Of a stretch of 61,173 bases of DNA, positions 1 through 9,488 are shown piece by piece; position 1 is the first letter of the stretch, and every line of letters begins with the position of its first letter. The stretch lies in assembly GCA_937888365.1 (NCBI GenBank), contig CALBFA010000076.1, forward strand, positions 1 to 61,173, written 5' to 3'. A model generated the notes under the pieces. It did not search any database. It was given only the letters and a program-made list of their open reading frames with translations, and had not been told where the DNA came from. Source of the stretch: an uncultured Fidelibacterota bacterium (GTDB taxonomy: Bacteria; Fidelibacterota; UBA8477; JABMPR01). Made by a program: the position numbers and the translations under genes.

Positions 1-85
1 ATTATAATCATCAATCAATCGCCCATTCTTAACTTGCTTTTAAACACAGTACCTCGTATTATTGAAAGGATAGTTGTATAATAAT

Positions 86-952
86 ATGAAAACAAAGCCT
101 TACAAATTTCACATAGCAAGCTCTCTCATTTTTCTTTTAAGTGTTTTGCCGATGGCTTTTGCAACAGAATCGTCACGCTATGAATGGCTGCCCTCGGGGC
201 GATTTTTTCAACCCATTATCCTTGACCGAGCCGTCGCTACAACAAATGCCAGCATGCTCTCTTATAATGTAAAAGGAAGTGATGCCGAAAAGCTCTACAG
301 TCCCGTAAATATAGGCATCCAAAAAATGATTTTGCGAAGCCATAAAAACACCAACGAAGCTTATGAATTTGGGGTCGAATTTGGTGTGCATTCTCAATTT
401 ACAATTGTCGATTCAGGCGAAACGCTCATGGGTGGATTACAAAATGCCGACTATCGTATTGGAGCCGTTTTTAATTATAAGTATTTCGACTCTGTTTTTC
501 GCATTTCATTGTTTCATCAATCGTCTCACCTCGGTGATGACTACATGTTGCGTAATGATTATCTCGTCCCGAATACGCGGATTTTAAATTATGAGCAAAT
601 TGATGTGACCCACTCAATTCAAAAGGGTCACGCTCGAGTTTACTATGGAATTGGCTATAATTTTAGTCCCAATACAGCCCGAAAACGTCTCGCACTTCAA
701 GGTGGTTATTTCTACTCCAAGCCATTTTTAAAAAACAATAATATTGGATGGCTTTATGGCGTTGATGTCAAGATTTATGAACAAAATGAATATGAACCGA
801 ATTTTAATGCTGGTCTCGGGTTGGAATTTGGAAGAAACGCTGAAAATCCATTTATGATTATTTTAGAATACTACAAAGGGCATTTACCCTTCAGCACATT
901 GGAATATCAAGAAGTCCAGCTCTTTGGATTAGGGCTCCACTTTCATTTCTAA
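86..952 (+). CDS. DUF1207 family outer-membrane beta-barrel protein
   Basis: A 288-residue exported protein. It begins with a typical signal peptide (charged start, then a hydrophobic run ending near AFATES), and the rest alternates aromatic and polar residues like a beta-barrel, ending in phenylalanine as outer-membrane proteins do. The stretches EWLPSGRFFQPIILD near the mature N-terminus and SLFHQSSHLGDDY in the middle are hallmarks I associate with DUF1207, a family without a known function. The ATG at 86 is preferred over an in-frame TTG at 74; an AAAGGA ribosome site lies at 65-70. It stands alone, convergent with the DhaL-DegV gene. Family call fairly sure; role unknown. Confidence 0.75.
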   Translation: MKTKPYKFHIASSLIFLLSVLPMAFATESSRYEWLPSGRFFQPIILDRAVATTNASMLSYNVKGSDAEKLYSPVNIGIQKMILRSHKNTNEAYEFGVEFGVHSQFTIVDSGETLMGGLQNADYRIGAVFNYKYFDSVFRISLFHQSSHLGDDYMLRNDYLVPNTRILNYEQIDVTHSIQKGHARVYYGIGYNFSPNTARKRLALQGGYFYSKPFLKNNNIGWLYGVDVKIYEQNEYEPNFNAGLGLEFGRNAENPFMIILEYYKGHLPFSTLEYQEVQLFGLGLHFHF

Positions 953-1015
953 TACGTAACTTTTCAGATAAAAAATAATGACGGAAATTATGTCAAGTCA
1001 CTTGGCTATAAATCC

Positions 1016-2815
1016 CTAATTTTCATCAAACATAATCCCAACGCCTATAACGCCTCGCCCATTATGGACACCAAGTGCCGGCGAAATATCCTCGATAAAA
1101 AGTGGCGGCCTGCCTGTAAGTTGCGTCAGTTTGCTTGCATATTCTTCGGCTCTATCGACAGCCTCGCCGTGGACAATAGCATAATTCCAAAGCTTTTTCT
1201 CTTGGGATAATTTTGCAATTCGATCCAATATTTTTTTCTGATTTCCATTTCGTGTTACGGACGCGCCACTGCTTTTTACGCTGCCATCATCGGCTAAAGA
1301 AATAATGGGTTTCAAATTTAAAAGATTTGCAACGCGTCCTTTCATGGGGCTCACGCGCCCACTTCGAACTAAATATTTCATAGTTACGACATCGACAAAT
1401 AAATGGCTATTCGCCTTCAACGCCTCGACAGTTGCGATGATGTCTTCAACGGATTTCCCATCTAAAATTTGTTGCTGAATTTTACAAACAACCAAGGCTT
1501 GAGAGGCGGAAATATTGAAACTATCAATAACGTGGACATTATCAAACTCTTCGGATGCAATTTTAGCTTGCTGGTACATGCCGCTCAATTTTCCAGCTAA
1601 ATGAACACTTATCACCGTCTCGTAATGTGTACTTAAAAAAGCAAATAGGTTCTTCACATTGGCCAAACTCGCTTGAGATGTTGTTGGATGCATCGGCGCA
1701 TTATCCATCATTTGATAAAATTGTTTCGCCGTCATCGTTATTTTATCGAGATAATTATTATCTCCGAAAATAATATTAACAGGGATTACATGTATTTGAT
1801 GCTCATTAATGAATTCAGGCGGTAAATCACCAGCGGAGTCCGTTACTAACGCAATTTTATATTTTGCCTCGTGACTCGCCTGGTACTGACGAAGCATATC
1901 GTCGGCTTTAATTTGTCGAAGCGTCGCCTTTTCTTGTAAATATTCAAACAACAAAGCAGGTTCATTCGTATGCATATGCAGTCTCAATCTCTCAGGCGAA
2001 CCTGCAACGACAACGCTATCACCATATTGTTTTGCGTTATTTTTTAATTCTATAAAATCAATGCTGCAATTTTCCAATAACGCTTCCGTGCAATAACGAT
2101 ATTTTATGTCATCACCTTTTAAGAATTCGTGGCTCCCGACTTGCGGTGTCGGTAGGTCATAATGACTCACATTTCTTAAATTTCCATTTTGAATAAAGGA
2201 CTGCATCCCTTCAAGAATATCAACAAATCCTTTTGCACCACTGTCCACAACATTAGCGTCTTTCAACACTTTTAATTGGTTGGGTGTATTCTTTAATGCC
2301 TCCAAGGCGGCGTCATAACTATGCCTCAAAACCTCTACAAAATCATCGCTTTTATGGATTTCATGTGTCAATGCTTCGCCCCATTTTTTCATGACTGAAA
2401 TAATGGTGCCTTCAACAGGGTTCATTAATGAGGTATAAACATGATGAATACTTTCGTTTACAGCGTGAGCAAACTCGTGAATATTGACCTTCTCTTTGCC
2501 TTTAAACGATTTGCTCAATCCATAAATAAATTGAGATAATATGATGCCCGAATTACCTCGACTTCCTGTCAGTGCTGCCTCTGAAGCGCCTTTTAAAACT
2601 TTGTCTAAATCACTATCGTTTGGAATTTCAGCCGATATAGCTTGTACGGTTGAAGTGAGATTTGTCCCCGTATCTGAGTCTGGTACAGGGAAAACATTAA
2701 TTTTATTTAGGTAAGCCTGGTCGGCGATAACGGCATCTGCACCCGCTAGAAATGCTACGCGAAATCTTTTTCCATCCAGATATTGAATTTTTTGTTGCTC
2801 GCTTTGAATCGTCAT
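1016..2815 (-). CDS. DhaL-DegV fusion (fatty acid kinase FakA/FakB-like)
   Basis: 599 residues joining two proteins that are separate in Firmicutes. Residues 1 to about 210 form a DhaL (DAK2) kinase domain: PVPDSDTGTNL at 43-53 carries the Asp residues that bind Mg-ATP, followed by GSRGNSG at 84-90 and DANVVDSGAKGF. A linker follows, then from about residue 317 a DegV/FakB domain with ALVTDSAGDLPPEF, PTTSQAS, HLAGKLSGMYQQA and YLVRSGRVSPMKG, the pattern that binds a fatty acid and presents it for phosphorylation. Likely role: phosphorylation of exogenous or recycled fatty acids for phospholipid synthesis. A GGGAGAAAG ribosome site precedes the ATG. Single gene on its strand. Confidence 0.85.
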   Translation of the reverse strand: MTIQSEQQKIQYLDGKRFRVAFLAGADAVIADQAYLNKINVFPVPDSDTGTNLTSTVQAISAEIPNDSDLDKVLKGASEAALTGSRGNSGIILSQFIYGLSKSFKGKEKVNIHEFAHAVNESIHHVYTSLMNPVEGTIISVMKKWGEALTHEIHKSDDFVEVLRHSYDAALEALKNTPNQLKVLKDANVVDSGAKGFVDILEGMQSFIQNGNLRNVSHYDLPTPQVGSHEFLKGDDIKYRYCTEALLENCSIDFIELKNNAKQYGDSVVVAGSPERLRLHMHTNEPALLFEYLQEKATLRQIKADDMLRQYQASHEAKYKIALVTDSAGDLPPEFINEHQIHVIPVNIIFGDNNYLDKITMTAKQFYQMMDNAPMHPTTSQASLANVKNLFAFLSTHYETVISVHLAGKLSGMYQQAKIASEEFDNVHVIDSFNISASQALVVCKIQQQILDGKSVEDIIATVEALKANSHLFVDVVTMKYLVRSGRVSPMKGRVANLLNLKPIISLADDGSVKSSGASVTRNGNQKKILDRIAKLSQEKKLWNYAIVHGEAVDRAEEYASKLTQLTGRPPLFIEDISPALGVHNGRGVIGVGIMFDEN

Positions 2816-2969
2816 ATCAAGCTTTCTCCCATCTTTTTTGATTGGTCAAAATAATTTACTTTTCACGAAAAGATAGATTTTTATCATTTGACTATCGTCC
2901 TCAAAAATAACCTCTGATGAAACATTTTGTCATTCTTTATTCTCCTTTGTCATTCAAAAGCCATTTATG

Positions 2970-3179
2970 TCAACAACTGCAATCACTACTGTCCTGCTTA
3001 GATGGGCATTTGACAGTACCATAACTGCAATAGACACAACAGTCATCAATCTTTGGTTTTAGAACCGTTTTACAGTTCTCGCATTCATAGAAAAACTGAC
3101 AGGCATTTATGGGCATTTCTTCGTCCTTCTTAAAACCACAAGATGGGCACGTAATCACTGAATTTGTAATCAATGTCAT
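2970..3179 (-). CDS. small Cys-rich protein of the GDCCVxC family
   Basis: 69 residues with CPSC near residue 11, CENC near 33 and the block DDCCVYCSYGTVKCP, which matches the small GDCCVxC-domain family (some members are selenoproteins; here all positions are Cys codons). The first residue of the usual GDCC motif is Asp instead of Gly. The paired Cys motifs suggest metal binding or a redox role, but the family has no established function. ATG start at 3179. No operon partner: the gap to the DhaL-DegV gene is about 150 bases. Confidence 0.7.
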   Translation of the reverse strand: MTLITNSVITCPSCGFKKDEEMPINACQFFYECENCKTVLKPKIDDCCVYCSYGTVKCPSKQDSSDCSC

Positions 3180-3769
3180 TTAGGAACTCTCTTTCATTTA
3201 GATTTTTTGGAGGAGGCGTGATTGTAACACCATTTACATAAACCTCGAAAAAAAATTAAACTCTGTCAAAACATGGGCATGAAGCTTGTAAATATGAAGA
3301 TTGTCTTTGCTACTTGCCTTTCCATATCAGCTAACATAACACCTTGCAAACTTTTCTCAAGTGAAACGAGCGAATTTGTCATATTCACGTCATTTTCAAG
3401 CAAATAGTAAATATAAAAAGAGTCTCGCGAGTCTTGTCGATCTAAGGTCGTACATATTCAATCTAATCTCCTAACCGAAAATAAATCATCAAAATATAAA
3501 GCTCTTGCATCGAAATATTACATGATTAAATTTATCACTATTGGGAAGTATGCATATGCGACTCAGGAGGAGATTAAGTTGTCAAAACGTTTAAAATCAA
3601 TATTTCTATTGCGGCAGAGAAGTGATTTGTCTTGTTTGGGGAAACACTGGTAACTTTGGGTTATTCGAAATTGATATCAATTTAAAATGCAAAAGTGGAG
3701 ACCAGCAACCACACTAAAAACAGGACAATATCGAAAAGTCCTATGAATAGCGTAAAAAGGGGAAATTAA
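3180..3769. other. 590-base intergenic region
   Basis: No gene recognised. It should hold promoters for the small Cys-rich gene (minus) and the cupredoxin gene (plus). A minus-strand frame stays open from 3457 to a stop at 3266 with an ordinary-looking amino-acid composition but no upstream Met (see findings). An AGGAGGAG ribosome-site-like run near 3566 is followed only by a short frame starting with TTG. Confidence 0.5.
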
Positions 3770-4423
3770 ATGAAAAATATAATGTTAATATCACTTCTAC
3801 TGCTGTCATCACATTTGACAGGGTTAAGTACGGTTTGGACCATTAATAATTCTGGATTTACATTTACACCAGCAACAATCACAATAGAATTGGGTGATAC
3901 CGTTAGTTTTGTTATCGCATCGCCGCACGCTGCAAGAGAGGTTAGCCAAGCAAGTTGGGATGCAAATAACAATACAGCTCTTCCAAATGGATTCGAAACG
4001 GCTTTTGGAGGCGGAATCGTTTTATCCGCAAATCTAAAAGTAGGGACCCACTATTATGTATGTATCCCTCACGCATCGAGCGGTATGAAAGGGACTATTA
4101 TCGTCCAAAATTCTACTGGCGCTGAAGATCGTAAAATCCTCATTTCAAACTATTCATTGGCGCAAAACTATCCCAATCCATTTAATCCAAGCACAACAAT
4201 CAGCTATGACTTAGGAGAACAATCTATGGTCACATTAAGTATTTTTGATATTCGGGGTCAAGAAGTTGCGACCCTTCAAAAGGGTACTCAACAAGCGGGA
4301 ACTTATAATGTCCAGTGGTCGGGGATAAATGGAGACGGCAACCTTGTGAGCACTGGCATGTATTTTTGCCGATTTTCAACGGGTTCATTTAGCAAAACTA
4401 TTAAAATGATATTTCTAAAATAA
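3770..4423 (+). CDS. secreted cupredoxin with type IX-like C-terminal sorting domain
   Basis: 217 residues: signal peptide (1-20), a plastocyanin/amicyanin-like cupredoxin domain (about 22-114) and a C-terminal sorting domain (about 130-217). The type 1 copper ligands are all visible: His53, Cys98, His101 and Met106, in the classic C-x2-H-x4-M spacing. The C-terminal part carries NYPNPFNPSTTISYDL and ends in KTIKMIFLK, the FlgD-like/Por-type sorting domain common in Marinimicrobia, Ignavibacteria and Calditrichaeota, so the protein is probably exported to the cell surface or outside. Likely an electron-transfer or copper-handling protein. Strong ribosome site AAGGGGAA before ATG 3770. Stands alone; terminator follows at 4444. 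Confidence 0.85.
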   Translation: MKNIMLISLLLLSSHLTGLSTVWTINNSGFTFTPATITIELGDTVSFVIASPHAAREVSQASWDANNNTALPNGFETAFGGGIVLSANLKVGTHYYVCIPHASSGMKGTIIVQNSTGAEDRKILISNYSLAQNYPNPFNPSTTISYDLGEQSMVTLSIFDIRGQEVATLQKGTQQAGTYNVQWSGINGDGNLVSTGMYFCRFSTGSFSKTIKMIFLK

Positions 4424-4443
4424 ACGTAAACTTTATTCGCAAA

Positions 4444-4480
4444 AAAAGCCTCTACTTGTCAATGACCTAGAGGCTTTTCT
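4444..4480. terminator. bidirectional intrinsic terminator
   Basis: Perfect 11-bp arms AAAAGCCTCTA and TAGAGGCTTTT around a 13-base loop, with A and T runs on the outer sides so it can act in both directions. It lies between the convergent cupredoxin and nitroreductase genes. Confidence 0.85.
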
Positions 4481-4554
4481 ATATCAACCGTCTCTGTTAA
4501 AAGAGTGCTATTATTTGATTCCTTTGACGTGGGCTCTACAACCAAGTCTATCTC

Positions 4555-5304
4555 TTACCGTATTTTGAATCCCATCTCCTCAAGTGTACGAAGTAATTCA
4601 GGCCTTAACGTTTTAGACAAACCCCGAGCTAACGGTCCCGACCAAGAAGCTCCGCTTTGCCCTTTATCCTTACGTCCATAATATTCGCTCAATTGAGCAT
4701 CATACTCCTGAATGCCAGCTTCAAATCCACTGGCATCATAACGTTCACTATGGACCACAAGATTTTCAGGAAGTCTGGGTTTCTGAGTTGGAAATTGCTC
4801 TGTATCTGGCCAACCTATTGCCATCCCAAAAACCACATAGACACCCGTTGGCAAAGCCAATAAATCGCCAACCTCTTTAGGATGATTCCGAACAGCGCCA
4901 ATCATGACGCCGCCTAAGCCCAATGATTCAGCAGCCGTCATGGCGTTCATCCCGACAAGCGCAGCATCGACGGTGGATATAACGAAGGTCTCCAGACTCG
5001 ATTGGAGGACTTGATTGTTGAGAGCGGTCGCAACACCAAGCCGATTTAAATCGGCACAGAATGCAAGAAATACAGGCGCCTGAGCGACATGTTTCTGATG
5101 GCCCGTCAATTCTGACAATCGCAAACGCGTATTTTCGTCTCTCACAACAATAATACTGTAAGCCTGCATATTGCTGCTAGTGGGAGCCCGCCGAGCTCCA
5201 TCTATAATCTGTTGAAGCATGTCATCTGAAACTTCACGATCCAGAAATGAGCGTACGCTTACATGTTTCAATTGTGTATCTAAAACCGAAGGTTGTGTTT
5301 TCAC
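4555..5304 (-). CDS. NfsA/FRP-type FMN nitroreductase (NADPH-dependent oxidoreductase)
   Basis: 249 residues. The N-terminus has SVRSFLDREVSDDMLQQI and ARRAPTSSNMQAYSIIVV, the FMN-binding pattern of the NfsA/flavin-reductase branch; LGLGGVMIGAVRN and VFGMAIGWP lie in the second half, and the basic C-terminal segment is typical of the NfsA branch. It would reduce nitro compounds, quinones or flavins with NAD(P)H; substrate unknown. The start is GTG at 5304, with GGAG five bases upstream. It is a single gene, shares the 4444-4480 terminator with the cupredoxin and lies just downstream of phoU on the same strand with a 126-base gap, so operon membership is unlikely. Confidence 0.85.
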   Translation of the reverse strand: MKTQPSVLDTQLKHVSVRSFLDREVSDDMLQQIIDGARRAPTSSNMQAYSIIVVRDENTRLRLSELTGHQKHVAQAPVFLAFCADLNRLGVATALNNQVLQSSLETFVISTVDAALVGMNAMTAAESLGLGGVMIGAVRNHPKEVGDLLALPTGVYVVFGMAIGWPDTEQFPTQKPRLPENLVVHSERYDASGFEAGIQEYDAQLSEYYGRKDKGQSGASWSGPLARGLSKTLRPELLRTLEEMGFKIR

Positions 5305-5419
5305 TTTAACTCCATTTTGTTTGTGTTCTTTATCTAAGCTTTCATATATATTTTCATTTCAGGTCAATCTAAATGAAAAAACGACATAAATCCTCCTTAA
5401 AGACGAACTTAATTAACTA

Positions 5420-5439
5420 AAATCATAATATTATGATTT
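5420..5439. repeat. 20-bp perfect palindrome overlapping the phoU stop codon
   Basis: Arms AAATCATAAT and ATTATGATTT with no spacer. It spans the phoU stop codon (5431-5433). On the minus strand only a short T-rich stretch follows, so it is at best a weak terminator or an mRNA 3'-end stabiliser. Confidence 0.5.
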
Positions 5440-6090
5440 ATTCTGATGCCTATGTATGTGGCCGCTCAACATATATTCGACATCTTCGCAGATATTTGTA
5501 CAATGATCCGCAATTCGCTCTAAATATCGAGAAATCGCCAACACTTCTAACCAGGATTCAACACTATCAGGCTGCTCTTTAATTCTGTCTGCAATCATTT
5601 GAAACATGGCGAAATGCTTGGCATCAACTTCATCATCCATTTCTAAAACATCGGCAGCTTTTTTCCCGTCGAGATCAATGATGGCTTCAATACTATTTTT
5701 AAGCATTTTCTGAACAATTGTTGATATTTTCGGAATTGTATCAGGAATCGTAATACTCTTTTGACGCGATAATGATGCGGCTCGTGCAGCAATATTTGAT
5801 GCTAGATCGCCGATTCTTTCTAAATCATTATTTAATTTTAAAAACGCTACGAGATATCTTAAATCAACAGCGACAGGTTGATAAAGTGCGAAGATTTTCA
5901 AACATTCTTCTTCAAGTTCAACTTCTTTGATATCAATCGCATCATCGCGTGCAATAATATCATTCGCCAATTCTTCGTCTTTAATGATAAGTGCTAAAAT
6001 ACTATCACGAAGATTGTCTTCAACCATCGTCGCTTCGTGAATAATGTGTTTCTTCAATAATTCAATTTCTCTATGTAAATGAAGTACCAT
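5431..6090 (-). CDS. phoU: phosphate signalling protein PhoU
   Basis: 219 residues, all helical, with the two repeated three-helix PhoU halves: DLRYLVAFLKLNNDLERIGDLASNIA near residues 75-100 and VLAISRYLERIADHCTNICEDVEYML near 170-210. The E-R-IGD and E-R-IADH motifs are the metal-binding signatures of PhoU. It links the Pst transporter to the PhoR kinase and damps the Pho response when phosphate is plentiful. Last gene of the pst operon, 14 bases after pstB, with an AGGAGAT ribosome site before the ATG. Confidence 0.95.
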   Translation of the reverse strand: MVLHLHREIELLKKHIIHEATMVEDNLRDSILALIIKDEELANDIIARDDAIDIKEVELEEECLKIFALYQPVAVDLRYLVAFLKLNNDLERIGDLASNIAARAASLSRQKSITIPDTIPKISTIVQKMLKNSIEAIIDLDGKKAADVLEMDDEVDAKHFAMFQMIADRIKEQPDSVESWLEVLAISRYLERIADHCTNICEDVEYMLSGHIHRHQNKS

Positions 6091-6104
6091 TTTTAATCTC
6101 CTGG

Positions 6105-6872
6105 TTAACCAAATCTTCCTGTAACATAATCTTCGGTTTTTTGTTCATGAGGGTTCATAAATATTTGCGTTGTTTCGCCTTGTTCAATCAAATTGCCTTC
6201 GTAAAAAAATGCAGTATAATCAGACACGCGAGCCGCTTGTTGCATATTATGAGTGACGATCATAATCGTATATTTCTCACGAAGCTCTCCGATAAGTTCC
6301 TCAATATGAGCAGTCGATTTTGGATCTAATGCCGAAGCAGGTTCGTCCATTAATAAAACCTGAGGTTCAACGGCTAACGCTCTTGCAATACATAGGCGCT
6401 GCTGTTGCCCTCCCGAAAGTCCCATGGCACTTTCATGAAGTCGATCCTTTACTTCGTCCCAAAGCGCAGCCCCTTTAAGACTTTTCTCAACAATTTCTTC
6501 AAGCTTTTTCTTGTTTTTTAAACCATGAATATTCGGCCCATAGGTGATATTATCAAAAATAGATTTTGGGAATGGATTCGATTTTTGAAAAACCATACCA
6601 ACCTGTTGTCTCAATTTCACCACATCTGTATTGGCACTGTAAATATCATCGTCTTCAAATAGAATTCTCCCAGTATGATGCGTGCCGGGAATAATATCAT
6701 TCATGCGATTGAACATCCGCAAAAATGTCGATTTCCCGCATCCAGAAGGTCCAATCAAAGCCGTCACGCTATTTTCAGGGATTTTCATTTGGATATCAAA
6801 TAAGGCTTGATTCGACCCATAAAAAAAATCGACATGTTCGGAGGCTAGTTTGGTTTTGACATTATTTACCAT
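6105..6872 (-). CDS. pstB: phosphate ABC transporter ATP-binding protein PstB
   Basis: 255 residues. Walker [10 protein letters not shown] at 41-49, the PstB-typical [14 protein letters not shown] just after it, Q-loop [12 protein letters not shown], signature [16 protein letters not shown] and Walker [14 protein letters not shown]. It hydrolyses ATP to drive phosphate import through PstC and PstA at the inner membrane. Its ATG overlaps the end of pstA by 7 bases (ATGGTAA), showing translational coupling. Confidence 0.97.
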   Translation of the reverse strand: MVNNVKTKLASEHVDFFYGSNQALFDIQMKIPENSVTALIGPSGCGKSTFLRMFNRMNDIIPGTHHTGRILFEDDDIYSANTDVVKLRQQVGMVFQKSNPFPKSIFDNITYGPNIHGLKNKKKLEEIVEKSLKGAALWDEVKDRLHESAMGLSGGQQQRLCIARALAVEPQVLLMDEPASALDPKSTAHIEELIGELREKYTIMIVTHNMQQAARVSDYTAFFYEGNLIEQGETTQIFMNPHEQKTEDYVTGRFG

Positions 6873-7717
6873 TGAATCTTCTTTCTAAAATGATTTCTCA
6901 AAATTATAGCCGTCAAATTAAAGAAGACCACAATAACAATTAAAACCAATGCTGTTCCGTATTGCATTGGAAGCACTTTTTGGGCATCAGGATGTTGAGT
7001 TGCTAAAACATATAAATGATAGGGCAAAGCCATCACTTGATCAAAAATCGAATTGGGAAGCCGAGGAAGAAAAAAGGCGGCGACGGTTAATAGAATAGGC
7101 GCTGTCTCACCTGCCGCTCTGCCAATGCCTAAGATTGAACCTGTAAACATCCCGGGTAAAGCATAAGGCAAAACATTTTTATAAACTGTTTGCCACATCG
7201 TTGCTCCTAAGGCGAGGCTGCCCTCTCGCAAACCTTTTGGAACAGCCTGCAAGGCTTCCTCACTTGAGACAATAATGGTGGGTAATATCATAAAAGCCAG
7301 CGTCAGACTCCCGGATAATATGGATGCACCAAATCCAAAAAATAATACAAAGAGTCCCAATCCAAACAATCCAAAAACGACTGAAGGGACACCCGCGAGA
7401 GTGATAATTGCTAACCTAACGTAGCGATTAAATCGTCCTTGAAACGCATATTCTGACAAATAAATCGCAGAAGCCATTCCTAGGGGCAATGCGAAAATCA
7501 TGGACCCTAAAACGAGATAAATCGTTCCCACAATTGCAGGCAATATGCCTCCTTCAGCGCCACTATGACGGGGTAAATCAAATATGAAACTCCAGCTAAT
7601 TGTCGGTAATCCTTTGACAATAATATCGAATAAAAGATATCCAACGACCATTACGATAAAATAGGTGGAAAGTCGTAAAGCCCAGATGATGACCTTACTT
7701 TGATGATTTTTTTTCAT
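6866..7717 (-). CDS. pstA: phosphate ABC transporter permease PstA
   Basis: Inner-membrane permease of about 283 residues with six membrane segments and the binding-protein-dependent transport signature [25 protein letters not shown] (the coupling-helix EAA loop). The frame is open upstream to a TTG at 7798, but the ATG at 7717 is the better start: it overlaps the pstC stop as ATGA and gives the usual family length. Works with PstC as the phosphate channel. Confidence 0.95.
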   Translation of the reverse strand: MKKNHQSKVIIWALRLSTYFIVMVVGYLLFDIIVKGLPTISWSFIFDLPRHSGAEGGILPAIVGTIYLVLGSMIFALPLGMASAIYLSEYAFQGRFNRYVRLAIITLAGVPSVVFGLFGLGLFVLFFGFGASILSGSLTLAFMILPTIIVSSEEALQAVPKGLREGSLALGATMWQTVYKNVLPYALPGMFTGSILGIGRAAGETAPILLTVAAFFLPRLPNSIFDQVMALPYHLYVLATQHPDAQKVLPMQYGTALVLIVIVVFFNLTAIILRNHFRKKIQW

Positions 7718-8583
7718 CGCATTTGATACTTTCGTAAAACGCGTTGCGCCATAAGATTTAAGAGGAATGTCATAATTAAGAGAAATATTCCAATCCAAAA
7801 TAAGGCTTGATAATGATGGCTTCCAAAGGCGACTTCCCCCATTTCGGCAGCGATTGTAGCCGTCATCGTACGAACAGAATCGAAAGGATTAAGTGTTATT
7901 TTGGCGGCGTTCCCTGTCACCATTAATACAGCCATTGTTTCGCCTATAACGCGACCCACTCCCAACATAATCGCCGCTATTATTCCTGGCAAAGCGGCAG
8001 GGACAATAATTCGAAATATAGTTTGAAGTTGATTTGCGCCCAAGGCAAGAGAGGCTTCGCGAAATGCTCTTGGCACGCTCTGAATCGCATCTTCGCTTAC
8101 GGTAAGAACCGTAGGAATTGCCATAAAGGCCAGGAGAATGGCTCCTGTTAAGGCCGTTAAACCTGTGTTCAAGCCAAATAAATGTTTAATGATTGGGCTT
8201 AAAACAACGAGTCCAAAAAAGCCAATAACAACAGATGGGACACCTGCAAGTATTTCAATAAATGGTTTCAAAATTTGTCGTTCGCTATCACTTGCCAATT
8301 CGGCAACATAAATGGCACCCAATACACCGAAAGGAATCATCAAAAGCGTCGCAAGAGCCGTCACAAGCAACGTTCCCGTCATCAAGGGAAGAATCCCAAA
8401 TATTTCTTTTTTAAAAGATACTGGAATCCATTTTGTGTGCCACAGCTCTGAAAACCCAGGATCCCAGATAAAGCTAAAGGCCTCTTTACCAAGAAAAACA
8501 AAGATGAGCACTACGATTAAAATACTGGTAGAAGCGGATCCTACCAGTATGATGTAAATTAGTTTATCTCGCCAAGAATTCAT
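7714..8583 (-). CDS. pstC: phosphate ABC transporter permease PstC
   Basis: 289 residues with six hydrophobic segments. Characteristic stretches are [21 protein letters not shown], the EAA-loop REASLALGANQLQTIFRIIVPAALPG and a conserved GRVIGETMAVLMVTGN. It forms the phosphate channel with PstA. It follows pstS after nine bases and overlaps pstA by four bases (ATGA). Confidence 0.95.
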   Translation of the reverse strand: MNSWRDKLIYIILVGSASTSILIVVLIFVFLGKEAFSFIWDPGFSELWHTKWIPVSFKKEIFGILPLMTGTLLVTALATLLMIPFGVLGAIYVAELASDSERQILKPFIEILAGVPSVVIGFFGLVVLSPIIKHLFGLNTGLTALTGAILLAFMAIPTVLTVSEDAIQSVPRAFREASLALGANQLQTIFRIIVPAALPGIIAAIMLGVGRVIGETMAVLMVTGNAAKITLNPFDSVRTMTATIAAEMGEVAFGSHHYQALFWIGIFLLIMTFLLNLMAQRVLRKYQMR

Positions 8584-8592
8584 TTAGAATAC

Positions 8593-9462
8593 TTAGTCAA
8601 CAGGGACGTAGCCCGATTCTAAAACAATTTTTTGACCCTCTTTTGATAAAACAAACTCTACAAATTCTTTTGCTGCACCATTTAATGCACCATTTGTGTA
8701 AAAATGTAAAGGTCTCGCAAGGCTGTAGCTGTCATTTTGAACGGATGCGACAGAAGGACTAATTTCTGGTGAATTGGCTTGATCTTTAATATGCAACATT
8801 TTGACTTTGTCCTGAGCTTTCACACCGTATCCGAGCCCAACATACCCAATAGCCCACTTATCTTGCGTTACGCTTTGAATGATGGCTGATGTCGATGGCA
8901 TAAGCATGGCGTCTTGCGTATAGTCTTTTTTCTTCATGGCTTTCTCTTGGAAAAACACATAGGTCCCCGAGCTCGACTCACGCGATAAAACAATAATTTG
9001 TTGATCAGGACCGCCGACATCTTGCCAGTTTTTATAAGCCCCCGTATAGATTTTTCCAATTTGTTCAATACTCAGTACTTTAATAGGATTCTCAGGATTT
9101 ACAACTACAGCAATCCCATCACGTGACGTAACGATTTCATTTGGCGAAATCCCTTTTTCTGATGCTAATTTGATTTCTTTATTTTTAATTTTACGTGATG
9201 CGATGCAAATATCCGTTGTGCCATTCAACAATGCTGCGATGCCTGTACCAGAACCACCCCCGGTTACAGAGATTTCAATATTGGGATGTGTTTTCATAAA
9301 AGTTTCAGCCCAGTCACTTGCAAGGTGAACCATTGTATCAGAACCTTTGATCGTTAAATATTGTACGGTTTCGGTTTTTTCACCATTTTTAGGACTACAT
9401 CCTACTATAAAGAAGGACGCTAAAAAGATAATTGCACTCAATTTACTTAATTTATTTAACAT
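8593..9462 (-). CDS. pstS: phosphate-binding lipoprotein PstS
   Basis: About 289 residues. The ATG at 9462 is chosen over one at 9486 because AAAGGAAAAT stands just upstream of it. A lipobox (FFIVGC) ends the signal peptide, so the protein is likely lipid-anchored. Phosphate-contact motifs are visible: IKGSDTMVHLA near the start, GGGSGTGIAALLNGTTDI, and SRESSSGTYVFFQE in the middle. It captures phosphate and hands it to PstCA. It follows the porin gene closely (porin stop 9489), so both are probably transcribed from the promoter at 10487-10520. Confidence 0.95.
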   Translation of the reverse strand: MLNKLSKLSAIIFLASFFIVGCSPKNGEKTETVQYLTIKGSDTMVHLASDWAETFMKTHPNIEISVTGGGSGTGIAALLNGTTDICIASRKIKNKEIKLASEKGISPNEIVTSRDGIAVVVNPENPIKVLSIEQIGKIYTGAYKNWQDVGGPDQQIIVLSRESSSGTYVFFQEKAMKKKDYTQDAMLMPSTSAIIQSVTQDKWAIGYVGLGYGVKAQDKVKMLHIKDQANSPEISPSVASVQNDSYSLARPLHFYTNGALNGAAKEFVEFVLSKEGQKIVLESGYVPVD

Positions 9463-9488
9463 AATATTTTCCTTTATTTGTTTCATAT

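Noticed and set aside
3566-3652. Short ORF after AGGAGGAG near 3566 (TTG start)
   Set aside because: Only 24 codons with no family resemblance; the ribosome-like run is probably chance.
7718-7798. Upstream TTG start for PstA
   Set aside because: The extension is hydrophilic and overlaps pstC; the ATG at 7717 in an ATGA overlap gives the normal length.
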